From the NCBI GenBank assembly GCA_934617065.1, contig CAKTTY010000010.1, positions 1 to 18,195 on the forward strand: DNA of 18,195 nt, in the 5' to 3' direction. Shown in pieces: positions 1-6,946 of this stretch (positions are counted from its first letter, which is position 1; every line of letters starts with the position of its first letter). The stretch is from an uncultured Eggerthellaceae bacterium. Its GTDB lineage: Bacteria > Actinomycetota > Coriobacteriia > Coriobacteriales > Eggerthellaceae. The notes beneath the pieces were generated by a model. The model ran no database searches. It worked only from the letters and a program-made list of their open reading frames with translations, and was not told the origin of the DNA. The position numbers and the translations under genes are program-made.

Positions 1-59
1 ATTGCGGGCCGCTCGCCGACTCGGTGCCGCCCTTTTGGGGCGCCCCCTCGTCAGAAGGC
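1..59 (-). ncRNA. 5' end of an unidentified structured RNA, possibly RNase P RNA
   Basis: Downstream of the strong minus-strand promoter the transcript is very GC-rich, with a CGCCC-CAAAA-GGGCG hairpin (about 27-41). It then reads CGAGTCGGCGAGCGGCCCGC. From memory this resembles the 5' P1-P2 region of actinobacterial RNase P RNA, which begins CGAGCCGGGCGG... Only about 60 bases lie in the window, and the diagnostic conserved core (GAGGAAAGTCC) would lie outside, so the identity is not proven. It could be any other structured RNA or a GC-rich mRNA leader. Confidence 0.22.
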
Positions 60-65
60 TTAGCT

Positions 66-93
66 ATAATACCCCGCTTTAGGGGGATTGCAA
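66..93 (-). promoter_or_regulatory. sigma70-type promoter reading off the left edge
   Basis: On the minus strand a -35 TTGCAA (88-93) and a -10 TATTAT (66-71) are separated by 16 bases. Transcription would start near position 58-60 and run leftward out of the window. The first transcribed bases contain no start codon with a ribosome binding site and are GC-rich and hairpin-forming, which suits a stable RNA gene. Confidence 0.55.
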
Positions 94-173
94 GGGGGAA
101 ATTGTAATTTTTTTCAACTTTGCTTCACTTTTTTGCAAAACCCCAGGTCAGCAAAGTGCCGTTCGCCTTAAGT

Positions 174-189
174 TGTGTGCATTTACACA
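174..189. promoter_or_regulatory. inverted repeat upstream of the CarD-like gene
   Basis: TGTGT-GCATTT-ACACA is a perfect 5-bp inverted repeat 61 bases upstream of the start codon at 250, in the AT-rich gap 61-249. It could be an operator, but arms this short can occur by chance. I see no convincing -35/-10 pair for the plus-strand gene; TATCAT at 210-215 is the best -10 candidate and lacks a good -35. Confidence 0.2.
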
Positions 190-249
190 TACATGACACT
201 TCGTAGGTTTATCATTGTTGCAAAGTTGTTTTAGAAAGAAGGCGACCGT

Positions 250-774
250 ATGCCTTATGAAGTCGGCGAATACGTCATCTATTCATCTCTGGGAATCTGC
301 CAAGTAATTCAAAACGATGCTCACGTTTCTCTCGCCGGAGACGAAAACGAGCTCTATTACATACTTGCCCCGATAGAAAAACGCCTCGGAAAGGCCTATG
401 TGCCCCACTCGCGCAGTGCTGAATTACGACACACCCTTAATAAAGAAGAAGCATTACGTTCGCTCGACATGGTTTTCGACCTTGAGCCGGATACCTTTCA
501 GGACACCAACTCGCATTTGGTCCAAGAGCACTTCCGCGAACTGATTCGCTCGAACGACTTTCTTTCGCTTTTATTGGTCTGCAAATCGATGCACGCACGC
601 ATACAGGAGCAAGAAAGCAAGAAACATGGGGCTTCCTTAACCTATAAGAAGTTGCTCGATGACGCCCAAAGACGTATTTACGGCGAACTATCTATTGTTC
701 TCAATATAGAGATTGAAGAAGTTCCCGCTTTTATAAAAGACTATTCTTTACAGCACGAGAAGCATCAGAATTAG
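250..774 (+). CDS. carD: CarD-like transcriptional regulator
   Basis: The product (174 aa) is a cytoplasmic RNA polymerase-binding regulator of the CarD/CdnL family. In actinobacteria these stabilise open promoter complexes, notably at rRNA promoters. The N-terminal ~65 residues form the Tudor-like CarD/TRCF interaction domain, opening with EVGEYVIYSSLGICQV, the counterpart of the usual VGDxVVYPxHGxxxI. The conserved YYIL and the K-x-YVP strand follow. The rest (about 75-170) is a helical DNA-binding-type domain with many Leu and charged residues. ATG at 250 is preceded by GAAGG seven bases upstream. The gene stands alone: it is divergent from the RNA at the left edge and convergent with recR, ending before a strong terminator. 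The usual Trp of the family's C-terminal helix is not evident, so this may be a divergent paralogue rather than the main CarD. Confidence 0.85.
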   Translation: MPYEVGEYVIYSSLGICQVIQNDAHVSLAGDENELYYILAPIEKRLGKAYVPHSRSAELRHTLNKEEALRSLDMVFDLEPDTFQDTNSHLVQEHFRELIRSNDFLSLLLVCKSMHARIQEQESKKHGASLTYKKLLDDAQRRIYGELSIVLNIEIEEVPAFIKDYSLQHEKHQN

Positions 775-836
775 ACTTCCTGTCTTTTTGCTGCAAGTGT
801 GCTGGAGCAGAGCAGATTTCCTCCGGTTGCAAATGC

Positions 837-880
837 AAAGAGAGCTCCTTGGTACATTCCCAGGAGCTCTCTTTATTTCT
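837..880. terminator. intrinsic terminator between carD-like gene and recR
   Basis: A 13-bp stem (837-849 with 862-874, core AGAGAGCTCCT/AGGAGCTCTCT) is followed on the plus strand by TTATTTCTT. It lies between convergent genes. Read on the minus strand the hairpin is followed by a weaker T-containing stretch, so it may act in both directions. Confidence 0.8.
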
Positions 881-977
881 TGCCGTACTTGATGCCGACG
901 GCAGAATTCAAACGTTGCCTACGCGAGGATGCCGTGCTTGGCCGTTTTCGATAAGGCGGCTCGACTTCTGCCTTCAT
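873..977 (-). CDS. possible 34-aa basic small protein downstream of recR
   Basis: A short open frame lies in the otherwise empty 125-base gap between the recR stop and the terminator. It starts with ATG at 977 (MKAEVEPPYRKRPS...) and ends ...GIKYGKK with TAA at 873-875, overlapping the terminator stem. The predicted peptide is rich in Arg and Lys. There is no good ribosome binding site at the right distance: AGGAAGAG lies about 11 bases upstream. Rare-looking codons (AGG, CGG) are present. I do not recognise a family. It may be spurious, and is listed because its stop codon sits exactly at the transcript end. Confidence 0.18.
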   Translation of the reverse strand: MKAEVEPPYRKRPSTASSRRQRLNSAVGIKYGKK

Positions 978-1000
978 TCGATGCAGCGCTCTTCCTGGCA

Positions 1001-1597
1001 CTATAGTTCCAATCGGGACTCGATTGCCCTACCAAGTGTGACCTCATCCGCAAATTCAAGATCGCCGCCAACAGGCAAACCGCTTGCCAAGCGCGATACC
1101 TTTACACCTAAAGGCTTAATTAGTCGCGCAAGATAGCTGGCCGTTGTTTCACCTTCAATATTTGGATTCGTTGCAAGGATAACTTCTTTAATCGAGGCGT
1201 CCGTAAGGCGAGCCATAAGCTCAGCGATATGAAGACGCTCCGGACCAATGCCCTCAAGCGGCGAAAGGGCACCGCCAAGCACATGGTATACGCCCGAAAA
1301 CGTACCCGTTCTCTCTATCGGCGGGATATCTCGCGGCTCCGATACCACGCAAACGATGGAATGGTCGCGTTTTTCGGAAGAGCAGATATCGCAAAGATCT
1401 CCTTGAGCATAATTAAAGCATCGAGAGCAAAAATGGACGGTGTCCTTCACTTCGATGATGGAGTTGGCCAAACGAAGAGCATCCGCTTTTTCTTCGTTCA
1501 GGATCCAATACGCAATTCGTTGGGCGGATTTAGGACCTACCCCAGGAAGGCGCTCGAGTTCATCGAGCAGCTTCTGTATTGCCGATGAAGCGTTCAC
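1001..1597 (-). CDS. recR: recombination mediator protein RecR
   Basis: RecR (198 aa, the usual family length) works with RecO/RecF to load RecA at gaps during recombinational repair. Visible parts are the N-terminal helix-hairpin-helix (LERLPGVGPKSAQRIA, about 14-29), the four-cysteine zinc finger (CSRCFNYAQGDLCDIC, 57-72), and the Toprim domain with VVSEPRDIPPIE. The GxYHVLGGALSPLEGIGPE segment and the C-terminal LASGLPVGGDLEFAD element are also conserved. The start is GTG at 1597, the only start in register with the family. Its nearest Shine-Dalgarno-like GAGG lies in the last codons of ybaB, 10 bases before the ybaB stop-start gap closes, so translation is probably coupled to ybaB. It is last in the minus-strand dnaX-ybaB-recR unit. 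Confidence 0.96.
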   Translation of the reverse strand: MNASSAIQKLLDELERLPGVGPKSAQRIAYWILNEEKADALRLANSIIEVKDTVHFCSRCFNYAQGDLCDICSSEKRDHSIVCVVSEPRDIPPIERTGTFSGVYHVLGGALSPLEGIGPERLHIAELMARLTDASIKEVILATNPNIEGETTASYLARLIKPLGVKVSRLASGLPVGGDLEFADEVTLGRAIESRLEL

Positions 1598-1607
1598 GGA
1601 ATCGCAA

Positions 1608-1922
1608 TTACCTCATACCTGGAATATTGAGACCGCCGGTAACGGAGCTCATGCGGGCAGTGCCCATCTGGTCGACGCCACGAAGCGCCTCATTGACCGC
1701 CGCGCATACCATGTCCTGAAGCATTTCGATATCTTCGGGATCAACCACATCGGGGTTGATGGTAAGGGATTCGATGGATTTGTCGCCACGAGCAACAGCG
1801 GTTACCATGCCGCCACCAGCGGTACCCTCGAACGTCATTTCAGCGATTTCCTGCTGAGCCTTCTGCAATTCTTTCTGCATCTTCTGCGCCTGGCGCATCA
1901 TCTGCTGCATATTCATTCCCAT
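1608..1922 (-). CDS. ybaB: YbaB/EbfC family nucleoid-associated protein
   Basis: This small (104 aa) DNA-binding protein belongs to the YbaB/EbfC family, which forms homodimers. It begins with a Met/Gln-rich coiled helix ([20 protein letters not shown]), followed by the conserved [19 protein letters not shown] strand region. The [23 protein letters not shown] signature and a C-terminal GGLNIPGM tail follow. ATG at 1922 has AAGGAG five bases upstream, a near-ideal ribosome binding site. The gene sits 83 bases after dnaX and 10 bases before recR, the arrangement conserved in many bacteria. There it is thought to act alongside recombination and replication-repair functions, though its precise role is still unclear. 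Confidence 0.94.
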   Translation of the reverse strand: MGMNMQQMMRQAQKMQKELQKAQQEIAEMTFEGTAGGGMVTAVARGDKSIESLTINPDVVDPEDIEMLQDMVCAAVNEALRGVDQMGTARMSSVTGGLNIPGMR

Positions 1923-1985
1923 AATTCTCCTTTGTTAGGGGTTGGGCGTTTCGTTCCAATTAGCCAAATGGCCACATATCTTTGC

Positions 1986-1991
1986 ATTGTA
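1986..1991 (-). promoter_or_regulatory. possible -10 element upstream of ybaB
   Basis: The dnaX-ybaB gap contains TACAAT on the minus strand about 65 bases before the ybaB start. No matching -35 lies 16-18 bases further upstream, so this is only a weak candidate for an internal promoter. Confidence 0.18.
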
Positions 1992-2005
1992 CCGAAAGGC
2001 TGACA

Positions 2006-4570
2006 CTATTCGGGAAGCTCCTCAAACTTTATCCCCTCGCCAAAACTCTGAGTGAGGATACTCTTGATCTGCTCCGCCTCGTCTTGCCCCGAAACAGATG
2101 GAGCTGCGGCTTGCGCCGAAGCAGCAGCGACAATGTTAGCAACGCCGCCAGCCTGGGAAGGTGCCGCCGCAACTGGCGTTGCGGCTTGGACGGAACCTGC
2201 AGACGCTGGAGCTGGGCCGCTAGAAGGCTGCGCATAGGAAGCCGATGCCGAGGACTGCTGGCTTGGCGAAGATACATACTGCCGAGCGTATGGATCTTCG
2301 TCGTATTCAGCAGAAACACTTGCCCCATACACATCGAGGGGAACCTGATCGTCATATGGTTCGGGCGCAACGGACGCTGAGGGCGTTACTGCAGAGGCCT
2401 GCTGTACCGCCGCGGAACGCCTTGGCATGGACGGCGTCTGAAATTCGGACGATGGAGAAGGAGCTGCGCTGCCACCCATCTGCTGAGGAGCAGGGGAAGC
2501 CGCATAAGAAGCGGCGTTTTGGGGCGCAGACTGAAAGCCCTGCGTCTGGTTCGCCTTTGCTGCCGCCTGAGTCGCTGGTGCCTGGCTTGCCTTTGCCGCC
2601 GCCTGCGCCGCACGCACTGCGGCAACCGCCTTGGCGGCATAAGGGTTCTTGACGGCAGGAGCCGCGGCATTTGACTGGGGAGCCATTCCAGATTGAGCAC
2701 TCGCGGGCTGCGCGGCAACAGGCGCAGCCGATGAGCCACTACCAGCCAACGCCAAACGGTAGGGCACAGTTCCACCTGCGACCGTCTGAATGGTTTTTAC
2801 GAGCAGCTCTTGGACTTCGGCTTTTTGGGCTGCGTTGAATGCAAAAGCGCTGTCTTTTCCGAATTCGACCACTATCCCCTGGCCATTTGCCTCGGCGAAA
2901 ACCTTGGCATTCATGAACAGGACGCCACGCGCAGGATTAACTTTCCTGAGCGAAGCGGTGACCGAGTGCCACAAGCGCTGCACGGCAGCAGGATTGGACA
3001 GGTCAACCTGAGCGGTAAGCACTGCTGCTTGGCGCGGCTGAACCGCTTCGGGCGCCTGAGAAAATGACCCGACAGACTGAGCAGCGGGAACAGGTGCCGG
3101 TGCTTGAGGCGCCGGCGAAGCTGCAGGTGCTGGTGCTTGCGATGCCATCGGAGCGGGAGGCATCGGTGTTTGCGGCACTGACGAAGCAGCAGGCGTCGAA
3201 ACGGCAGCCTGGGACCGAGCGGCATTATGGCCAGGCATTGCCTGCGTCGCAGGAGGCTTTGGCTCTGCAGAGGGAGCAGGCTGGCCGAACGAACCAGCTG
3301 GCGCGGGCATCGGAACAGAGGGTGCATGTGTTGCGGGCTGAGTGGGAGCAGGTGCATATTGAGCAACACCACCAACACAAGTTGACGCCGCCGGGGCAGC
3401 CACAACCGGAGAAGAGCCGTTCCCCAACATCGACAAACGTCGCTCCAACTCTTCGACCCGCTCCGCCAAGGCTTCGAGCGTTAGGTCCGATTCAGGACGA
3501 ACCATACGAGTAAGAGCAATCTCAAACGTTAAGCGAGGATTACTCGAAACGCGCAGCTCCTTCGACACATCACCCAAAAGAGCAAGCATACGACTAAGGC
3601 GATCTTGACCAAAGAGCTTCAGCTCTTCGATCATTACCGTGCGCATCGATTCGCTGATTTGCAGCTCTACATCAAGGCCCGCCATAGACATCAGGTACAA
3701 CGTGCGCACATGCTCTGCCAAATCATGGACGAACTGGGCAAGGTCGGCACCGGTTTCTACATACTGAGCAACCCAATTGAAGCATGCTGCCGCATCTCTG
3801 CGGCCAATAGCCTCTACGATCTCAGAGAGATCGGCATTATCGAGCGAGCCAAGAAGGCTTTGCGCTCCTTCGAGCGTTGCCTTGCCTCCGCAGTACGCAA
3901 TGAGCTGCTCGAGTGAAGTAAGGGCATTACGCATTCCTCCCTCGGCACGATGTGCAATAAGATCGAGCGCTTCGGCCTCAAACTCAACACCCTCTTCGGC
4001 GCATACAGCGCCCAAACGCGCCACGATAGATTCGATCGATATGCGATGAAAATCGAAACGCTGGCATCGCGAGAGAATGGTTTCTGGAACCTTCTGCGGA
4101 TCGGTGGTACAGAGAATGAAGACTACATGGCTCGGCGGCTCTTCGATAGTTTTGAGAAGTGCATTGAAGGCCGCCGTCGAGAGCATATGCACCTCGTCGA
4201 TGATGTAGACCTTCCAGGTGCCGCGGGTTGGCGCGTAGCTTACGCGGCTGATAATTTCCTCACGAACATTTTCAACGCCCGTGCGACTTGCGGCGTCCAG
4301 CTCGTACACATCGGGATGGGTGCCTTGGGCGATAGCCTGGCATTCCTCGCAGGTTCCATCAGGTTCAATGGTAGGACCTTTTTCGCACATCAAAGCCTTG
4401 GCAAGAATGCGCGCGGTGGTTGTTTTGCCGGTACCACGCGGACCGCAGAACAAATAGGCATGGGAGACCTTATCCTGCTCGATTGCGTTTTTCAGCGTAC
4501 GCTCGATATGCTCCTGGCCCACGACATCAGCAAACGTGGACGGACGATATTTGCGATACAGCGCCTCCAT
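2006..4570 (-). CDS. dnaX: DNA polymerase III subunit gamma/tau
   Basis: DnaX is the clamp-loader ATPase that loads the beta clamp and organises the replisome. The start is ATG at 4570 (MEALYRKYRPSTF), because AAGGAGG lies seven bases upstream; the open frame continues 26 codons further without a ribosome binding site. This gives 854 aa. The AAA+ module holds the Walker A motif GPRGTGKTT (43-51), DEVH (125-128) and the SRC arginine-finger motif (167-169). Clamp-loader domains run to about 380. A Pro/Ala/Gln-rich linker (about 385-520) is followed by a folded segment (about 521-610), a second Ala/Ser/Gln linker (about 611-830) and a short acidic tail ending EGIKFEELPE. In the zinc site Cys62, Cys74 and Cys77 are present, but the fourth position is Asp71 (PDGTCEEC instead of PCGxCxxC). 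I saw no obvious A-AAA-AAG frameshift site. Confidence 0.95.
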   Translation of the reverse strand: MEALYRKYRPSTFADVVGQEHIERTLKNAIEQDKVSHAYLFCGPRGTGKTTTARILAKALMCEKGPTIEPDGTCEECQAIAQGTHPDVYELDAASRTGVENVREEIISRVSYAPTRGTWKVYIIDEVHMLSTAAFNALLKTIEEPPSHVVFILCTTDPQKVPETILSRCQRFDFHRISIESIVARLGAVCAEEGVEFEAEALDLIAHRAEGGMRNALTSLEQLIAYCGGKATLEGAQSLLGSLDNADLSEIVEAIGRRDAAACFNWVAQYVETGADLAQFVHDLAEHVRTLYLMSMAGLDVELQISESMRTVMIEELKLFGQDRLSRMLALLGDVSKELRVSSNPRLTFEIALTRMVRPESDLTLEALAERVEELERRLSMLGNGSSPVVAAPAASTCVGGVAQYAPAPTQPATHAPSVPMPAPAGSFGQPAPSAEPKPPATQAMPGHNAARSQAAVSTPAASSVPQTPMPPAPMASQAPAPAASPAPQAPAPVPAAQSVGSFSQAPEAVQPRQAAVLTAQVDLSNPAAVQRLWHSVTASLRKVNPARGVLFMNAKVFAEANGQGIVVEFGKDSAFAFNAAQKAEVQELLVKTIQTVAGGTVPYRLALAGSGSSAAPVAAQPASAQSGMAPQSNAAAPAVKNPYAAKAVAAVRAAQAAAKASQAPATQAAAKANQTQGFQSAPQNAASYAASPAPQQMGGSAAPSPSSEFQTPSMPRRSAAVQQASAVTPSASVAPEPYDDQVPLDVYGASVSAEYDEDPYARQYVSSPSQQSSASASYAQPSSGPAPASAGSVQAATPVAAAPSQAGGVANIVAAASAQAAAPSVSGQDEAEQIKSILTQSFGEGIKFEELPE

Positions 4571-4609
4571 GCAGAGCCTCCTTCGCGGACGGCCAAGCCT
4601 CCGCTTCAC

Positions 4610-4625
4610 ATCCGCATAAGCGGAT
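4610..4625. repeat. small hairpin between dedA and dnaX
   Basis: ATCCGC-ATAA-GCGGAT forms a 6-bp stem with a 4-base loop in the 105-base gap between the dedA stop and the dnaX start. There is no T-tract on either side, so it is not an evident terminator. It may be an mRNA processing or leader hairpin for dnaX. Confidence 0.3.
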
Positions 4626-4675
4626 CCCGCCCATACGCCCTTATGCATATGGGATGTTACCGTGCCTTACCGATT

Positions 4676-5416
4676 TTAGCGGGCGTCCTCTTCGGAACGA
4701 GCGTGCTTCGCGCGAGCTATACGCTCGGCATCAACCGCCGCTTCAACCTCGAAATCGCGTTTTCCGCTTTTACGAGAGGAAATAGCCGCCTTAACAGCAC
4801 CAATGAAGGCAGGCGCAACAGAAACAGCCACGATTCCCAATACGATGATTTCAAAATGCTCCTGCACGAAGGGCACGCCACCAAAGAAGAAGCCCACCAA
4901 CACGAACAGCGAAACCCACGAAATGCCGCCAATGCAATTGAACAGCGTGAATTTGCCGAAATTCATATGTCCCGTACCAGCAATAAAGGGAGCAAAGGTA
5001 CGGAAGAACGGCATAAAACGCGTAATAACGATTGTGAGCCCACCGTACTTTTCGAAGAAGTGGTCGAGCTTCGCCATACGCTCAGGCGTAAGGGCCTTGA
5101 TCTTGCCCGAATCGATAATGCGGGCGCCGAAGAAACGGGCAATCCAATAGTTGGAGGTGTTGCCCAGAATAGCTGCGGCATAAAACACCAACAGCGTTGC
5201 CCCAAGGTTCAAACCACCGCCGTCAGCAGAGAACACACCTGCTGCGAACAAAAGGGAGTCGCCGGGAAGGAAGGGGAAGAACACCAAGCCCGTCTCAATG
5301 AACACAATGAGAAACAGCGGGGTGTACACCCAAACTGCACCCAGCGTTACGATCCAGCCAGCAATTGCGCCACGCGGATCGTGAAGCAAGCCCAGAATAA
5401 AATTGATGATTTCCAT
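4676..5416 (-). CDS. DedA family membrane protein (VTT/SNARE-associated domain)
   Basis: The 246-aa polytopic membrane protein belongs to the DedA superfamily. Some members flip undecaprenyl phosphate or phosphatidylethanolamine, or support membrane homeostasis. Signature elements are visible: ETGLVFFPFLPGDSLLFAAG after the first transmembrane helix, GNTSNYWIARFFG, and FEKYGGLTIVITRFMPFFRT. APFIAGTGHMNFGKF follows, ahead of the last hydrophobic helices. The C-terminus is a charged cytoplasmic tail (about 205-246). ATG at 5416 is chosen because GAAGGAT lies just upstream; an in-frame upstream ATG lacks a ribosome binding site. The gene lies between the SRP RNA gene and dnaX on the same strand. 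The exact substrate cannot be told from the sequence. Confidence 0.9.
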   Translation of the reverse strand: MEIINFILGLLHDPRGAIAGWIVTLGAVWVYTPLFLIVFIETGLVFFPFLPGDSLLFAAGVFSADGGGLNLGATLLVFYAAAILGNTSNYWIARFFGARIIDSGKIKALTPERMAKLDHFFEKYGGLTIVITRFMPFFRTFAPFIAGTGHMNFGKFTLFNCIGGISWVSLFVLVGFFFGGVPFVQEHFEIIVLGIVAVSVAPAFIGAVKAAISSRKSGKRDFEVEAAVDAERIARAKHARSEEDAR

Positions 5417-5459
5417 GCGATCCTTCGTCTTGATTGTTGCAAATGCGCCCATATACACG

Positions 5460-5486
5460 TTTCGCCGATCAAATTGATCGGCGAAA
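5460..5486. repeat. perfect 27-base palindrome between SRP RNA and dedA
   Basis: The arms TTTCGCCGATCAA (5460-5472) and TTGATCGGCGAAA (5474-5486) are perfectly complementary around a single central A. The hairpin sits five bases after the 3' end of the SRP RNA on the minus strand. It would be expected to terminate or protect that transcript, but no U-tract follows. It could instead be an operator or an RNase processing site upstream of dedA. Confidence 0.55.
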
Positions 5487-5490
5487 CCAA

Positions 5491-5595
5491 GTATCCCGAA
5501 AAGGCCCGGGCGCTCGTCAGAGGCCCCTTATGGCTGCTTCCTCCCGGACCTGACCAGGTTCAGAACTTGGCGCCGCCCAAGCCCTTTCGGGATAC
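5491..5595 (-). ncRNA. ffs: signal recognition particle RNA (4.5S-like, small bacterial type)
   Basis: The minus strand holds the universally conserved SRP apical domain: CTGGTCAGGTCCGGGAGG followed by AAGCAGCC. This is the 4.5S RNA binding site for Ffh, with its symmetric and asymmetric loops. The ends GTATCCCGAAA (5585-5595) and TTTCGGGATAC (5491-5501) pair perfectly and close a hairpin of about 105 nt, typical of the small bacterial SRP RNA without an Alu domain. With Ffh it targets nascent membrane and secreted proteins to the translocon. It lies between folC and dedA. In Bacillus the equivalent gene (scr) is directly upstream of dnaX-yaaK-recR, and here only dedA intervenes. Confidence 0.93.
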
Positions 5596-5608
5596 TTCAA
5601 CAGTGGTT

Positions 5609-5614
5609 AGTATA
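5609..5614 (-). promoter_or_regulatory. -10 element of the SRP RNA promoter
   Basis: TATACT on the minus strand places a transcription start at about 5602, seven bases before the paired 5' end of the SRP RNA. The -35 region is not recognisable at 16-18 bases spacing, so the promoter may rely on other factors or on read-through from folC. Confidence 0.45.
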
Positions 5615-5674
5615 ACCCACGCAATGCCGCTGCCATCCAACAGGAACTTTGACCATCAAATGCGCACAGGTTCA

Positions 5675-6946
5675 CTACCTGGTGTTCTCGAAGTGATGCC
5701 AAGCCTTTTTGATGGAAGCGATTCCATAGAGGCTGCCGCAGAAGCAAATGGGCAAACTACCCTCGGAAAACTCAAGGGCATGCCCTACCGCACTATGAGG
5801 CGTAGAAGCCGCCACCACTTCCACAGGATGGTTTCCTACCGCAATTTGAACCGCATCCGCCAAATCGGATTCCGAAAGCGCACGGGGGTTATCGGGGCGG
5901 TAGCACACAAACGCTTTGGCCAATGGAACCAACAGCTTCAACATTTCCGCATAGTCTTTGTCGGCCATAACGCCCATGCAAAACACCACGCTCCCCTGGT
6001 CGTAGCGAGATGCTAGCTCGGAACTGAGAGCACGCACGGCATGGATGTTGTGAGCACCATCTATAAGGACATCGGGACTGTGGCGCAGAAACTCAAAGCG
6101 ACCCGCCCAAGAAGCTCGAGACAAACCGTTCCGCATCGCCCGCTCGTCGATGCTCCAACCGCGCTGAACAAGTACCTTACACGCTTCCAAAGCTACCGCC
6201 GCATTGATGCGCTGGAACGATCCTTGCAGCTGAACAGACAAATGGCTGAACCCGCCGTACGAGAAATCGGAAGTATCGCCAACAATAGACGCAGCATCAA
6301 CGTAGCGAATGGATGTCGCACAACGATCTGCTTCTTCATTCAAGCGACGTTGGGCCTCTTGCTCTTGAGGCGCGCTCACTGCAGGAACGCCCGCCTTCAG
6401 GATGCCCGCCTTCTCGCCTGCAATCTGGTAGAGCGTGCTTCCCAGAAGCGCGCAATGATCGTAGGAAATGGGAGCAAACACGCAAACCTCAGCCGTGCGG
6501 ATAACGTTGGTGGAATCAAGCCTTCCACCCAAACCGACCTCCGCAACGACAATGTCGCACTCCTCTTCGGCAAAATACGTGAAAGCCACAGCCGTCATAA
6601 GCTCGAATTCAGTCGGATGACTAGCCATAGCCTCTGCCGCATCCTTTACCCTCAGCGTTACCTCTGAAAGACGCTGCAGGGAGATGTTTTCGCCATTGAT
6701 TCGGATGCGCTCTTCGAAACGCTCAATATAGGGACTGGTGAACAAGCCGACCTTATAGCCCGACTCTTTCAGGATGCTTGAGACGAACGAACAGGTTGAA
6801 CCTTTGCCGTTAGTGCCCGCAACATGCACAAAACGAAGGGCATCCTGCGGATTTCCCAGCTTGGCCAACAGTTCTTCGATCCGTTCAAGGCCCAAGCTCA
6901 TGCTTCGCCAACGCGGTTCATTGATATAGGCAACTGGATCAAACAT
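5675..6946 (-). CDS. folC: bifunctional folylpolyglutamate synthase/dihydrofolate synthase
   Basis: FolC adds glutamate to dihydropteroate and to reduced folates, using ATP, in the cytosol. The Mur-ligase fold is clear: the P-loop VAGTNGKGSTCSF (about 42-54), DSTNVI, then SYDHCALLGST in place of the usual LDHxxxLGxT. GEKAGILK and the C-terminal domain signature LIDGAHN follow, with the length (423 aa) normal for the family. ATG at 6946 (MFDPVAYINEPRW) overlaps the last codons of the upstream LCP gene, whose TGA stop is at 6939-6941, so translation is probably coupled. A TTG at 6967 would add seven residues but has no better ribosome binding site. It is the last gene of an apparent murA-LCP-folC operon. 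Confidence 0.93.
   Translation of the reverse strand: MFDPVAYINEPRWRSMSLGLERIEELLAKLGNPQDALRFVHVAGTNGKGSTCSFVSSILKESGYKVGLFTSPYIERFEERIRINGENISLQRLSEVTLRVKDAAEAMASHPTEFELMTAVAFTYFAEEECDIVVAEVGLGGRLDSTNVIRTAEVCVFAPISYDHCALLGSTLYQIAGEKAGILKAGVPAVSAPQEQEAQRRLNEEADRCATSIRYVDAASIVGDTSDFSYGGFSHLSVQLQGSFQRINAAVALEACKVLVQRGWSIDERAMRNGLSRASWAGRFEFLRHSPDVLIDGAHNIHAVRALSSELASRYDQGSVVFCMGVMADKDYAEMLKLLVPLAKAFVCYRPDNPRALSESDLADAVQIAVGNHPVEVVAASTPHSAVGHALEFSEGSLPICFCGSLYGIASIKKAWHHFENTR

Noticed and set aside
30..45. Resemblance of GGCACCGAGTCGG on the minus strand to a tracrRNA 3' hairpin
   Set aside because: It is a short chance match. There is no cas gene or repeat array, and it lies at the 5' end of a transcript, not its 3' end.
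65..70. TATAAT on the plus strand
   Set aside because: No -35 lies 16-18 bases upstream, and the overlapping minus-strand TATTAT has a good TTGCAA at proper spacing.
2029..3513. Several open frames overlapping the dnaX linkers on both strands
   Set aside because: Low-complexity Ala/Pro/Gln codons leave other frames open. The translations are Leu/Arg/Pro-rich repeats without motifs.
4571..4648. 26-codon N-terminal extension of DnaX
   Set aside because: It has no ribosome binding site, whereas AAGGAGG precedes the ATG at 4570 and the family starts with MEALYRKYRP-type sequence.
3950..6016. A 688-codon open frame on the plus strand
   Set aside because: It runs antisense across dnaX, dedA, the SRP RNA and folC, has no ribosome binding site and no family-like sequence. 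It is a shadow of codon bias.
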